DNA from: Maribellus comscasis
GTDB taxonomy: Bacteria; Bacteroidota; Bacteroidia; Bacteroidales; Prolixibacteraceae
Direction: 5' to 3'
NCBI RefSeq assembly: GCF_009762775.1
Contig: NZ_CP046401.1
Location: 1,674,001-1,738,000, forward strand
DNA: 64,000 nucleotides
Shown in pieces: positions 10,764 through 21,342 of the stretch. The stretch's first letter is position 1. Each line of letters starts with the position of its first letter. A program made the position numbers and the translations under genes. The notes below the pieces were generated by a model. It searched no databases. It saw only the letters and a list, made by a program, of their open reading frames with translations, and was not told the origin of the DNA.

Positions 10764-11129
10764 ATGAAACATATTTTACTACTATTGATATTTTCATTTA
10801 TAAGTTTTGCGGGATTTTCGCAAACACAAAAAAATGAATCTTCCCGGTGGAATAAAACATCACTGGACATAAATACACAAATTGAGTTGAAAGTTTTTCC
10901 AAATCCCTGCACCGGACAAAAATTAACAGTTGAAATAGATAACGAGGAACTCACTGAACTTAGAATTACAAATATTGCGGGAAAAGTAGTAATGCTAAAA
11001 AAATATCTTATTCCGGTTAACAAAGTAGAGCTTTCGCTGGATAATACTCCGAATGGAATATATTTGATCCAGATAAAAACAACAGCAAATAAGTTAATGG
11101 CCAGGAAGCTGATAGTTTCCGCAAGATAA
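10764..11129 (+). CDS. Small secreted protein consisting almost only of a T9SS type A sorting domain
   Basis: The ATG at 10764 gives 121 residues: a signal peptide (MKHILLLLIFSFISFAGFSQ), a short polar linker, and about 80 residues with the T9SS C-terminal sorting pattern. That pattern is VFPNPCTGQKLTV, then LRITNIAGKVV, then NGIYLIQIKT. Such domains send proteins through the outer membrane by type IX secretion, after which the domain is usually removed. Here almost no cargo remains. A longer frame from 10653 is possible but lacks a signal start. The next gene also carries this domain. Confidence 0.72.
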   Translation: MKHILLLLIFSFISFAGFSQTQKNESSRWNKTSLDINTQIELKVFPNPCTGQKLTVEIDNEELTELRITNIAGKVVMLKKYLIPVNKVELSLDNTPNGIYLIQIKTTANKLMARKLIVSAR

Positions 11130-11213
11130 AACCTAACCATTAATTAAGACCAAATTATATTAAAATTTGCTAATTCTTTTTACTTTCACCCTCCAAATTA
11201 AATTTTTGAAGGT

Positions 11214-13439
11214 TTGAAAACAATAGTTACTTTTTTTGCTCTGTTAATTTCCGTCTCACTTTTTTCTCAGGAAAAAATAGCGGACGTCAGAGATCGCGTT
11301 GGACAGCAAGTTACGGTTAGCGGGATTGTTACTAACGGAGATGAATTGGGAAGCATTCGTTATTTTCAGGATGAAACCGCTGGATTGGCAGCATACGGAA
11401 CCTCTTTGGCAGACATCAAAAGGGGAGATTCAATTATGATAACAGGAACGTTAAAAGATTACCGAAATCTTCTTGAACTGGATCCTATTGAATCAGTAAC
11501 CGTTATATCATCAGGAAATGAGTTACCTGCCCCCCTAACTTTAACTATCGATGAAATTGGTGAAGATAATGAAGGCCAATTAGTCCAGATAAATAACGTA
11601 ACCTTTGTAAATGCAAATGGAACTTTTGCCGGAAGTCAGAATTACGATTTCACTAGTGGAGAGCTAACCGGGGAATTAAGAATAAACGCCAACTCTAGTA
11701 TTGTTGGTGAAGTTATCCCTACCGGTGGATTCAATTTGATTGCCATATGCTCTCAGTTTTCATATAATACCAACGACAATCAAACCGGCTACCAATTACT
11801 TCCACGCGATATGGATGATTTTGTCTCCAACGCTTCGGTGACTTTAACATCGCCCGTTCAAATTGATGAAATTACAACCACCGGATTTTCATTGATATGG
11901 GAAACAAATGTGGATGCTACTTCAGAAGTGCGATTCGGACTTTCTCCGGAGATGTCTGACTGGGAATATTCAAAATCTGAAACAGAAATAACTGAAAATA
12001 CTTTTTCACACAAAATTAATATCAGTAACCTCGCTCCCGCAACAATTGTTTATGCACAGACATTCTCCGTTCTGGAGGGAGACACTGCCTTTTCTTCCGT
12101 AAGTGCTTGTGCTACTCAATCAAATTCAACAGGCAAAATTAATGTTTATTTTAACACAGAAGTCGACCAGTCGGAATCAACCGGCCCTGTGGCAAAATAT
12201 ATAGGAACCGCGATGGAAGACACTTTAATTGCTTATATAAACAGGGCCGAAGAAACAATTGATTTTTGTATCTACAATATAAATAATTATGGCATCAGCA
12301 ACGTCAGCGACGCTTTAAATGCGGCTGCCGACCGGGGGGTAGAAATTCGTTTTATAACTTGCGGTTCTACCAATCATTATGGCGTTAGTGAGCTGAATTC
12401 CGGGATACCTGTTATAGAAAGACCTGAAGTTCAGGATGGTGGGCTCATGCACAACAAATTCGCCATATTCGATGCGAACTCTGCTGATGCAACAAAACCA
12501 TGGGTCTGGTCGGGCTCAGCAAACCTGACCAGCAATCAAATAAACACCGATGCCAATAACATTTTGTTTATTCAGGATCAAACATTAGCCAAGGCTTATC
12601 AAATTGAATTTGAGGAAATGTGGGGTTCAACTACCAACCAGCCTAACACTGCAAATGCAAAATTCGGAGCCGACAAAACGGATAATACTCCTCATGAATT
12701 TATTATTAACGGAAATCGTATTGAAAGTTATTTTAGCCCTTCCGACAATACAAATCAAAAAATAATAGATGCCATTAATACCGCCAACAATGATTTAAGT
12801 GTGGAAACGATGTTAATTACCCGAACTGATTTGGCGCTGGCCATCAGCGACGCATTTGACAGAAATGTTGAAGTAAATGTCATAACTAACTTTGAAAACG
12901 ATAACTTGGAGTCGGTGAATAATATGTTAGCAGCCAACTTGCTTCAGGGAAAATATATTTTTGATGATATCTCAAGCGGAGTTTTACATAGTAAACTAGC
13001 AATAATCGACTCGAAAGACATAACTTCCGATCCGCAAATTATTACCGGAAGTCATAACTGGAGCAACTCAGCAAACGAAAGAAACGACGAAAACACCTTA
13101 ATTATCCACGATGCTGATATAGCAAATATTTACTTTCAACAATTTGCCTTTCGCTTTTCCGAAAATGGGGGGAACTTGTTTGTTAAAGCAGAATCGATTG
13201 AAATGACAGATTTACAGGTTTACCCCAACCCAGCATCTGAAAAAATAAATATTTCCTCTGCAAAAGAATTTGTCGGGATTGAAGTTTACACGCTTACAGG
13301 CGAGAAAATAATTCAAAATACAAATATGAATTCAACCCACAAAGAACTGAATATAAGCAACCTACTCCCCGGCATTTATATATTAAAAATAAATCTTAAA
13401 ACCGGAGAACAGAATACATATAAAATAATAAAACACTAA
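11214..13439 (+). CDS. Secreted PLD-like hydrolase with OB-fold and T9SS sorting domain
   Basis: A 741-residue extracellular protein. A TTG start at 11214 gives a clean signal peptide (MKTIVTFFALLISVSLFSQ). Next come an OB-fold-like domain (about residues 20-200, VRDRVGQQVTVSGIVT), a fibronectin-III-like domain (about 215-310), and two phospholipase-D-superfamily half-sites. These half-sites are LMHNKFAIFD with SGSANLTSN, and LHSKLAIID with GSHNWSNSANERNDEN. The end is a T9SS type A domain (VYPNPASEKINIS ... GIYILKINL). The HxK...N pairs are the PLD catalytic pattern. OB-fold plus PLD suggests a secreted nuclease rather than a lipase; this is inference. Confidence 0.85.
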   Translation: MKTIVTFFALLISVSLFSQEKIADVRDRVGQQVTVSGIVTNGDELGSIRYFQDETAGLAAYGTSLADIKRGDSIMITGTLKDYRNLLELDPIESVTVISSGNELPAPLTLTIDEIGEDNEGQLVQINNVTFVNANGTFAGSQNYDFTSGELTGELRINANSSIVGEVIPTGGFNLIAICSQFSYNTNDNQTGYQLLPRDMDDFVSNASVTLTSPVQIDEITTTGFSLIWETNVDATSEVRFGLSPEMSDWEYSKSETEITENTFSHKINISNLAPATIVYAQTFSVLEGDTAFSSVSACATQSNSTGKINVYFNTEVDQSESTGPVAKYIGTAMEDTLIAYINRAEETIDFCIYNINNYGISNVSDALNAAADRGVEIRFITCGSTNHYGVSELNSGIPVIERPEVQDGGLMHNKFAIFDANSADATKPWVWSGSANLTSNQINTDANNILFIQDQTLAKAYQIEFEEMWGSTTNQPNTANAKFGADKTDNTPHEFIINGNRIESYFSPSDNTNQKIIDAINTANNDLSVETMLITRTDLALAISDAFDRNVEVNVITNFENDNLESVNNMLAANLLQGKYIFDDISSGVLHSKLAIIDSKDITSDPQIITGSHNWSNSANERNDENTLIIHDADIANIYFQQFAFRFSENGGNLFVKAESIEMTDLQVYPNPASEKINISSAKEFVGIEVYTLTGEKIIQNTNMNSTHKELNISNLLPGIYILKINLKTGEQNTYKIIKH

Positions 13440-13524
13440 TTTATTAATTAAAACTTATTCAATTTTTCACTGAATCAATGGAATAAATCGGTTGTCTGTC
13501 TTTATCTTTAATAAAAAAAGAAAA

Positions 13525-16326
13525 ATGCACAGATTTATTTTCACCCTTGTCTTCCCTCTGTTTTTTTTATTTTCGTGTACAAATGACAAAAATCCTGATC
13601 CTTGGATAGTATCTGCTCCGGCAGGGGATCGCTTTGTCGAAATAAACAATACAGGCGAAACTGTTATTCCAAACGGAAGACTTTTGACTCCGGTCGGAAA
13701 AAATATTGTTGTTGCCCCCCACCCTTTTGGTTTAGCTATCAGTCCTGATGGAAACACCGCAGTGACGGCCAATTCAGGAACAAGTCCGCTCTCCATAACA
13801 ATCATCAGAAACATACTGTCAGAAAACCCCGAAGTTCAGCAAGTTCCCCCCGGACCCGCTACTGACCGTGGTGTCTTGGCATCAGTTTTTATGGGACTCG
13901 CTGTTTCAAAAGACAACAGTGTGGTTTATGTTGCCGGCGGACAGGAAAATAAGATATTCATTTTCGATTTAAAGACAGGTGAAAAGAAAGGATTTATCGA
14001 TTGCTCTTTTGAATCAGACAGCATTGATTACACCCATGGATATATCGGTGATTTAACACTTTCAGAAGACGGAAGAAAACTATTTGCCGTCGACCAGATT
14101 GGATTCCGGATGATAATCGCAAATACCGAAACCAACCAGCTCGAAAAAAATGTTCCCGTGGGAAGATACCCGTTTGGGATTTGTCTGTCACCCGACGAAA
14201 AAAAGGTGTATGTAGCAAATGTGGGAATGTTTCAATACAGCATGGTAAAAGGAATTACATCTGATAATGTTGTAGAAAAAGCTTTAAAATATCCACCATT
14301 TGCTTATGGAAGTAAGGAGATGATTGAAGGCATTCAAACCGACAGTTTGGAGGTTCCCGGGCTGGGAGAAATGAATTCGTCCGAAGGATTTTCAGTTTTT
14401 ACCGTTAGTTTGCAAAATCCGCAGCAAGCAGAAGTTATTGCCAAAAGCAAAACCGGACATTTGGTTGGAGCGATGGTTGAAGACATTCCGGCTGTTGGCG
14501 GGGCAAGCCCAAACTCGCTGGTTGCTACCGACGATTATGTTTTTGTCACCAACGGAACCAACGACAATATTTCTGTCATTTCCATAGAAAAAGACACCGT
14601 AGTAAATACCATCTATCTGAAACCTGATGAGCGGATTAAACAGTTTCGGGGTGTGATTCCGTTTGGATTAGCGCTTTCGCCCGACAATCAAAAACTCTTT
14701 GTGGCGTGCTCCGGAATAAATGCAGTGGCTGTTGTCGATGCAAAAAATCTTGAAGTTTTAGGATACATTCCAACGGGTTGGTTTCCCGCAAAATTAAAAG
14801 TAAGCAACGATGGTAAACAATTGATTGTGGCCAACGCCAAAGGTTTTGGAAGCGGCCCCAACGGAGGTTCAACTTTTAACCGCGGGCCGGAAGGAAGCTA
14901 CATCGGGGCCTTAATGAAAGGAACTGTTCAGGTACTTGATATACCTTCAAAAGAAGAATTGAAATCGCTTACAGAAAAAGTTATTTCCAACAATTTCAAT
15001 CTTGAAAGAGCTTCGTCTGACAAATTTGCAGCACGTGAAAACAATCCGGTACCGCTTTATCCCGGAGAAAAAGAGAGCCCGATAAAACACATTGTTTTTA
15101 TTTCAAAAGAGAATCGTACTTATGACGAAGTGTTCGGGCAAGTTGAGAAAGGAAAAGGCGAGGCACAACTGGCTCGATACGGAACAGGGGTTTCCTTCAA
15201 AAATAACAGCAGAACCGATTCGGTAACAGATGCTGATGTAATGGTTAATCATCTGAAAATTGCAAATGATTTTGCTATCTCCGATAACTTTTATGTTGAT
15301 TCCGATGTATCTGCTGACGGACATAGATGGCTGGTAAATACTTATCCAAATGAATGGACCGAAACCTGTACAGCTGCTAGTTATGGAGGAAACAGGAGGT
15401 TCAAATTCGACTCAAATGCTCCGGGAGTTTATGCCATGAACGGAGCGGCTGGAGCCATTTACCCGGAAGATTACAACGAGGCTGGCTCGATGTGGGACCA
15501 CCTGGAGCGGAATGAAATTGAATTTTACAATTTTGGATTTAGTATCATGTTTGAACCTGGTATTTACGATGAAAAATTTAAGTATGAAGGTATCCGGCAT
15601 TATATTAATTATCCATTACCCCAACCCATCTGGGACCGGACATCAAAGCAATATCCCACCTACAACATGGCTATTCCCGATCAATTTCGTATTGATCAGT
15701 TCCAAAAGGAGTTTGGTGAAAAATGGTTAAACGGGCAAGACACGATGCCGGCCCTAATGACGGTTATTATCCCCAATGATCATGGTGCAGGCGATCGACC
15801 GGAAGCAGGCTATCCGTTTCGCGAAAGTTACATGGCCGACAACGATTTGGCAGTTGGCCGTATCGTGGAATTCCTCTCCCATACACCTTATTGGGAAAAT
15901 ATGTTGATTGTAATCACAGAAGATGATGCGCAAAACGGAGTCGACCATATAGATGCACATCGGAGTATTTTAATGCTGATTTCGCCCTGGGTAAAAAGAG
16001 ACTATGTAAGTCATGTGCATTACAGTTTCGGAAGTATTTTTAAAACCTTCTGGAATGTTTTGGGATTGCCTTATTTAAATCAGTATGATGCAGGAGCAAG
16101 TGATATGTCGGATTTTTTCACCGGTACTCCTGATTATACTCCATATACTGCTGTGCCGGTTGATTCAAGAATTTTTGAACCTCAGAAAGCATTGGATCCG
16201 TTTGACGAAAACTTCGACTGGAAAGCATTGGAAGAATCACCGGTAATGGATGACAAACAAGATATGATTCAGGAAAGCAAAGAACGGGATGAATACCGGC
16301 TGGAAAACAGGGAAAAAGAAAATTAA
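13525..16326 (+). CDS. YncE-type beta-propeller/phosphoesterase fusion lipoprotein (paralogue 1)
   Basis: A 933-residue protein, taking the ATG at 13525. MHRFIFTLVFPLFFLFSC is a lipoprotein signal; a TTG at 13492 would add 11 charged residues before it. Residues about 40-500 are YncE-like propeller blades (LAISPDGNTAVTAN, LSPDEKKVYVANVG, LALSPDNQKLFVAC). The rest resembles the phospholipase C/AcpA phosphoesterase family, with SKENRTYDEVFG at about 527-538, NDHGAGDRPEAG, and EDDAQNGVDHIDAHR. Family members hydrolyse phosphate esters. It differs from the next two paralogues (HGAGD in place of HTSGT), so its substrate may differ. Confidence 0.85.
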   Translation: MHRFIFTLVFPLFFLFSCTNDKNPDPWIVSAPAGDRFVEINNTGETVIPNGRLLTPVGKNIVVAPHPFGLAISPDGNTAVTANSGTSPLSITIIRNILSENPEVQQVPPGPATDRGVLASVFMGLAVSKDNSVVYVAGGQENKIFIFDLKTGEKKGFIDCSFESDSIDYTHGYIGDLTLSEDGRKLFAVDQIGFRMIIANTETNQLEKNVPVGRYPFGICLSPDEKKVYVANVGMFQYSMVKGITSDNVVEKALKYPPFAYGSKEMIEGIQTDSLEVPGLGEMNSSEGFSVFTVSLQNPQQAEVIAKSKTGHLVGAMVEDIPAVGGASPNSLVATDDYVFVTNGTNDNISVISIEKDTVVNTIYLKPDERIKQFRGVIPFGLALSPDNQKLFVACSGINAVAVVDAKNLEVLGYIPTGWFPAKLKVSNDGKQLIVANAKGFGSGPNGGSTFNRGPEGSYIGALMKGTVQVLDIPSKEELKSLTEKVISNNFNLERASSDKFAARENNPVPLYPGEKESPIKHIVFISKENRTYDEVFGQVEKGKGEAQLARYGTGVSFKNNSRTDSVTDADVMVNHLKIANDFAISDNFYVDSDVSADGHRWLVNTYPNEWTETCTAASYGGNRRFKFDSNAPGVYAMNGAAGAIYPEDYNEAGSMWDHLERNEIEFYNFGFSIMFEPGIYDEKFKYEGIRHYINYPLPQPIWDRTSKQYPTYNMAIPDQFRIDQFQKEFGEKWLNGQDTMPALMTVIIPNDHGAGDRPEAGYPFRESYMADNDLAVGRIVEFLSHTPYWENMLIVITEDDAQNGVDHIDAHRSILMLISPWVKRDYVSHVHYSFGSIFKTFWNVLGLPYLNQYDAGASDMSDFFTGTPDYTPYTAVPVDSRIFEPQKALDPFDENFDWKALEESPVMDDKQDMIQESKERDEYRLENREKEN

Positions 16327-16362
16327 CTTTCTTCAATTTAAACCAACTTTAAATCTACAAAT

Positions 16363-18897
16363 ATGAAATTCTGTTTAAAATGTATTTTGAATGCGATTGT
16401 AATTCTGGTTTTGATAAGCTGCATGGCAAAAAAAGTATTAGCTCAGAATTCTGAAAATCTCAAAGTAGGGACTCAAAAAGACGGCAGTATTCTTGTACCA
16501 TCAAATCAACTTCTTAATCCGGCAGGTTTCCAGGTTATAATGCCCGGACGCCCCGTTGATCTCGTCCCAATTCCCGGGAAAAACCTTATAGCTGTTAAAA
16601 ATAAAAACTCGCTCGATCTGATTCGGATATCAGACAGAACAATTGTGCAATCGCTCGAAATTCCCGGAAGCGGGTCGTCTGTTACAGGAATTTATTATTC
16701 AGAAAAAAATAGCAGACTTTATTTAACCGATGCCGGAAACCGGATACACACCGCAAGTCTCGACGACTCCAACATAATGAAATGGGAAACTCCGATAGTA
16801 CTCCCCCAGCCTGCTGCTGGAGGAAATTCGTTTCCCGGAGGCCTCGCTTTTGACGAACAACAAAATACAATTCTTGTAACATTAAGCCGCAACAATTCGG
16901 TGGCTCTCATCGATATGGCTGATGCTTTAATTACAGAAATACCAGTGGGAATTGCTCCTTTTGATGTGGTTTTAAAATCAGAATCAAAAGCCTATGTAAC
17001 CAACTGGGGCGGACGGGTTCCGAAGGAAGGAGAGTCAACCTACAACTCATCAGGCAGCCAGGTTTTGGTTGATCCTGAAACAGGTATCGCAAACAGTGGA
17101 AGCGTATCAGTAATCGATTTAAATAAATTCACGGAAGAAAAATCAATAGAAGTCGGATTACATCCTTCCGGAATGGTTTTTAACGCTGACAAGTCGCTCC
17201 TGTTTGTAGCCTGTGCCAACAGCGATATTATTTCAGTTATTGATACTGAAAGTGACGAAGTAGTGGAAGAAATTTCAGTGCGAATGAATCACGAACTGCC
17301 TTTTGGAAGCTCACCCAATGCGCTGGCAATTTCACCCGACGGAGAAACACTTTATGTTGCAAATGGCACCGACAACGCGGTTTGTGTAGTGGAAGCCACT
17401 GAACCTTTCAGTATAAAAGGGTATATACCAACCGGGTGGTATCCGGGTTCTGTAGCTGTCGATAATTCTGGTACCAATTTATATGTTGCCAATGTGAAGG
17501 GAATTGGTTCAAGAAATCAAAGAACCGATCGAAAAGGATATAACTCCCATGATCATATGGGTAGTATTTCCATTATTCCGCTACCTTCTGAAGATGAATT
17601 AAAAGCGATGACAGAAATTGCGATTAAAAACAATTCGCTTTCGCCAAACAATACCTATGTGAATTCAAAAAACAAGAAAGTTGCAGTGCCGGTTTTACCG
17701 GGGCAAACTTCTCATTTCAAACACGTAGTTTATATAATTAAAGAAAACAGAACGTACGACCAGGTTTTTGGAGACATGCCGCAGGGTGACGGAGATACCA
17801 GTCTGGTTCATTTTGGATACGAAGTAACACCCAATCACCATAAACTGGCCGAGACCTTTATTCTAATGGACAATTATTACTGTAGCGGTATACTTAGTGC
17901 CGACGGACACCAGTGGACAAACGAGGCTTTTGTTACCGATTACATTGAAAAGTCTTTTGGAGGTTTTACCCGCAGCTATCCGTACGATGGTGATGACGCT
18001 CTCGCCTATGCAAGTTCCGGATTTATATGGGATAATGTATTAAAAAACGGACTGACGTTTCGCAATTATGGTGAATTTGTAAATGCAGTTATCAAACCAC
18101 GTAATGCGTCGTTTACTGATATTTACAATGATTTTCTAAACGGGACAAAAAATGTTTCAATCAGGGCTGAAGCGAACTTAGAGCAGCTAAAACCATACAT
18201 CTGCCCAACTTTTATAGGATTTCCGAACAAAGTACCTGATGTGTACCGGGCAAACGAGTTTAGCAAAGAACTTCAGGAATTCGAAAAAAATAATAATTTC
18301 CCCAATTTTATAATAATGCTGCTTCCCAACGACCATACCTCGGGAACACGACCGGGTGTGCCAACGCCACGGGCTGCTGTGGCCGACAACGACCTGGCTT
18401 TGGGGCAAATAATCGAAGCAATTTCAAACAGCAGATTCTGGAAAGAGACATGTATTTTTGTTACTGAAGACGATCCTCAGGCCGGATTGGATCACATCGA
18501 TGGACATCGCACGGTAGGCATGGTTATCAGTCCGTATACCAAACGTAATAAAGTAATATCCACCTACTACTCTCAAATTAATATGGTACGAACAATGGAA
18601 AACATTCTTGGTATTCCTCCTATGAATCAGTTTGATTTACTGGCAGAACCCATGCTGGAATGTTTTACAGAAACACCTGATTTTACTCCATATAAGGCAT
18701 TACAAAACAATATCCCGCTCGACGAGCTAAACCCACCGCTGGAGTCACTAAATGGCCAAAAACGGTATTGGGCTAAGAAATCAATGGAACAGGACCTGGA
18801 CGATTATGACCGCATTGAAGAAGACACCTTTAACCGAATAATCTGGCATGCCACAAAAGGTTATGACAGGCCATATCCCATTCTGTCAAATAAATAA
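16363..18897 (+). CDS. YncE-type beta-propeller/phosphoesterase fusion protein (paralogue 2)
   Basis: An 844-residue exported protein. The N-terminus has both a possible lipobox (LISC at residue 20) and a signal peptidase I site (VLAQ), so anchoring is unclear. YncE-like blades cover about residues 40-430 (LAISPDGETLYVANGTDNAV, SVAVDNSGTNLYVANVKG). The phosphoesterase domain starts at IKENRTYDQVFGD (about 459-471) and contains NDHTSGTRPG and EDDPQAGLDHIDGHRT, the predicted metal and active-site blocks. It begins 36 bp after paralogue 1 and is followed by a TonB-dependent receptor, so the group is likely one transcription unit. Confidence 0.86.
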   Translation: MKFCLKCILNAIVILVLISCMAKKVLAQNSENLKVGTQKDGSILVPSNQLLNPAGFQVIMPGRPVDLVPIPGKNLIAVKNKNSLDLIRISDRTIVQSLEIPGSGSSVTGIYYSEKNSRLYLTDAGNRIHTASLDDSNIMKWETPIVLPQPAAGGNSFPGGLAFDEQQNTILVTLSRNNSVALIDMADALITEIPVGIAPFDVVLKSESKAYVTNWGGRVPKEGESTYNSSGSQVLVDPETGIANSGSVSVIDLNKFTEEKSIEVGLHPSGMVFNADKSLLFVACANSDIISVIDTESDEVVEEISVRMNHELPFGSSPNALAISPDGETLYVANGTDNAVCVVEATEPFSIKGYIPTGWYPGSVAVDNSGTNLYVANVKGIGSRNQRTDRKGYNSHDHMGSISIIPLPSEDELKAMTEIAIKNNSLSPNNTYVNSKNKKVAVPVLPGQTSHFKHVVYIIKENRTYDQVFGDMPQGDGDTSLVHFGYEVTPNHHKLAETFILMDNYYCSGILSADGHQWTNEAFVTDYIEKSFGGFTRSYPYDGDDALAYASSGFIWDNVLKNGLTFRNYGEFVNAVIKPRNASFTDIYNDFLNGTKNVSIRAEANLEQLKPYICPTFIGFPNKVPDVYRANEFSKELQEFEKNNNFPNFIIMLLPNDHTSGTRPGVPTPRAAVADNDLALGQIIEAISNSRFWKETCIFVTEDDPQAGLDHIDGHRTVGMVISPYTKRNKVISTYYSQINMVRTMENILGIPPMNQFDLLAEPMLECFTETPDFTPYKALQNNIPLDELNPPLESLNGQKRYWAKKSMEQDLDDYDRIEEDTFNRIIWHATKGYDRPYPILSNK

Positions 18898-18968
18898 ACG
18901 TTGTCTTATTAAACTCTCTCACCCATAGGTTATATCCAGTTCAAATTCGTTAACCATTAAAATAAAAA

Positions 18969-21227
18969 ATGAAAATTAAACAACTCGCATTGTTTTTCAC
19001 ACAAGCTTTTTTCGCACTACAACTTTTTTCGCAAACCATTAATGGCATTATTATAAATGCTGATAATCAGCAGCCTGTACCCGATGCAAATATTTCTATT
19101 CAAAACTCAACATTGGGAACCGTTTCCGATGGCAATGGATTTTTTTCAATAACAACACCTCAAAATATAAAACCGATCCTTTTGGTTTCGTGTGTAGGTT
19201 TTGAATCTCAGGAAATAGAAACGAGCGCCATTGGAAATGAAAATCTTGAAATCAATCTTCAACCGGTTACTGTGCAACTCAATAAAAGCATTGTGGTTAC
19301 AGCGTCAAGAAACCAGTTGTTGTCTTTCCAGACTCCTGATGCTGTTTCTGTACTAACCCAAGAGGAACTGAAAAATAATGCACCTCGTTCTATGGCCGAA
19401 GCATTGATTGGCACTGCGGGTGTATGGATGCAAAAAACCAACCACGGAGGTGGTTCACCTTTTGTCCGCGGATTCACAGGTAATCAAACTTTACTTTTGA
19501 TAGACGGAATCCGGCTAAACAATGCCACGTTTCGTTATGGCCCTAATCAGTATTTCAATACCATCGATATTTTTTCAGTTGACCAGGTTGAAGTAATTCG
19601 CGGAAAAGGTTCGGTTTTGTATGGCAGCGATGCACTTGGCGGAGTAATAAATGTAATTACCCGAACTCCGGATTATAGTTCCGGAAAATCCCGGTTTGGT
19701 GGCCGTGGAAAAGTGAAATACATGAACAAAGGGATGGAAAAATCGGGCATTGGAGAACTTTTGTTCAGAACGAAAAATATTGCACTTTCAGGAAGCGTCA
19801 ATTACAAAGATTTCGGAGATATTTTTGGCGGCGGATCGCTGGGGTATGAACGTCCCTCGGGCTATGATGAAACCGGTGTAAATATGAAAGCAAAACTCCG
19901 GCTATCCGGCAACTGGCAGATAACTTCAGCATACCAGTACCTCATCCAAAACAATGTGGGTCGTTACGATCAGGTTGCTCAACGTGGTTATCAATTGTAT
20001 TCATTCGATCCCCAGATACACCGCCTTGCCTATGCAAAGGTGGAACACTTCAGCAAAAACGAATGGTTCAGAAAAATAAAACTTACGGTTTCCAATCAGC
20101 ACTCTGATGAAACACGAAAAAAGCAAAAAGAGAATTCTTCTACTTATACAAAAGAAAACGATGTGGTAAAAACCAACGGCATTTCACTGGAGAATTTTTC
20201 CACATTCAGCAAAAAATGGGAAGCAGTAACCGGAGCTGAATTTTATTCTGATAATGTGGAATCCGAACAAACAGATACAAATTTAGAAAATGGCGAAGAA
20301 ACCGAATCCCGCGGACTTTATCCCAATAACTCATCAATGCAGAATTTTGCTGTATTTAGTCAGCACACTTTAAAATTTGACAAGTTCCATTTAAATATGG
20401 GCGGTCGTTTCAATACGTTTCGGATTCATTCTGTTGACGATGAATTTGGCGAAGTTACGCTAAAACCCAGCTCACTGGTGGGAAACATCTCCGGACAATA
20501 TTTTACAACTCCGGAACAACAATTTATGCTTTCGGCACACACTGCTTTCCGTGCACCAAATATTAACGACATCAGTTCTTTTGGTCAGTTTGATTATGGC
20601 ATTGAAATTCCATCCACTGATCTTGCACCGGAAAAAACGTTTACACTTGAAGGTGGTTACAAAAAAACATCAGAATGGTTTTCGATGGCCCTGACTGTTT
20701 TTAATACTCGCTTAAGAGACCAGATAGTGAGAGTGGAAGCTACATACAACGGAAGTGAAACTATTAATGGAGAGCGTGTTTACAAAAAATCAAACGTGGC
20801 AAAATCGAACATTTCTGGAGTGGAATTTGAATCCGGATTAAAATTAAGTTCTCAGTTTTCGCTTATCAATAACCTTACGTGGTTATATGGCAAAAATCTT
20901 GAAAATGATGAACCAATGAGACGAATTCCGCCATTAAACGGAAAACTGGCGCTGCAATATTCCAAATCAAAAATTTTTGGAGAAGCAGAATTTCTGTTTG
21001 CCGCCAAACAAGACCGGCTCTCCGGCGGTGATATCGACGACCACCGCATTCCTGATGGTGGAACCCCAGGGTGGAATATATTAAATCTGAAAGCCGGCTA
21101 TTCCTGGAAAAACATTGCAGTCAACGCCGGACTACAAAATGTTTTTAACCAGGCCTATCGTATTCATGGTTCAGGCGTAGATGGTTACGGCAGATCATTA
21201 TGGGTTACGCTTCAATTTGAAATTTAA
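18969..21227 (+). CDS. TonB-dependent outer-membrane receptor
   Basis: A 752-residue receptor. After a signal peptide there is a carboxypeptidase-regulatory-like domain (about residues 22-100). The plug follows (SVLTQEELKNN ... PFVRGFTGNQTLLLIDGIR ... VEVIRGKGSVLYGSDALGGVINVITR), then a 22-strand-type barrel ending in an aromatic/charged C-terminus (LWVTLQFEI). A FRAPNINDISSFG segment resembles the FRAP motif of heme/BtuB-type receptors, but the partner NPNL motif is replaced by STDLAPE. It is not SusC-type (no STN domain, no SusD). Its position between phosphoesterase paralogues suggests import of a product or cofactor of those enzymes. Confidence 0.9.
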   Translation: MKIKQLALFFTQAFFALQLFSQTINGIIINADNQQPVPDANISIQNSTLGTVSDGNGFFSITTPQNIKPILLVSCVGFESQEIETSAIGNENLEINLQPVTVQLNKSIVVTASRNQLLSFQTPDAVSVLTQEELKNNAPRSMAEALIGTAGVWMQKTNHGGGSPFVRGFTGNQTLLLIDGIRLNNATFRYGPNQYFNTIDIFSVDQVEVIRGKGSVLYGSDALGGVINVITRTPDYSSGKSRFGGRGKVKYMNKGMEKSGIGELLFRTKNIALSGSVNYKDFGDIFGGGSLGYERPSGYDETGVNMKAKLRLSGNWQITSAYQYLIQNNVGRYDQVAQRGYQLYSFDPQIHRLAYAKVEHFSKNEWFRKIKLTVSNQHSDETRKKQKENSSTYTKENDVVKTNGISLENFSTFSKKWEAVTGAEFYSDNVESEQTDTNLENGEETESRGLYPNNSSMQNFAVFSQHTLKFDKFHLNMGGRFNTFRIHSVDDEFGEVTLKPSSLVGNISGQYFTTPEQQFMLSAHTAFRAPNINDISSFGQFDYGIEIPSTDLAPEKTFTLEGGYKKTSEWFSMALTVFNTRLRDQIVRVEATYNGSETINGERVYKKSNVAKSNISGVEFESGLKLSSQFSLINNLTWLYGKNLENDEPMRRIPPLNGKLALQYSKSKIFGEAEFLFAAKQDRLSGGDIDDHRIPDGGTPGWNILNLKAGYSWKNIAVNAGLQNVFNQAYRIHGSGVDGYGRSLWVTLQFEI

Positions 21228-21342
21228 ATGGAAATTGAGCGAGAATAATTTCTAAAATCAATCTTTCCCAAAAAGATGAATTCAAAAAAATTGAAACAAT
21301 CGTTTTCATTCAACGTTGAACTAATATTCAAATAAATCCATC

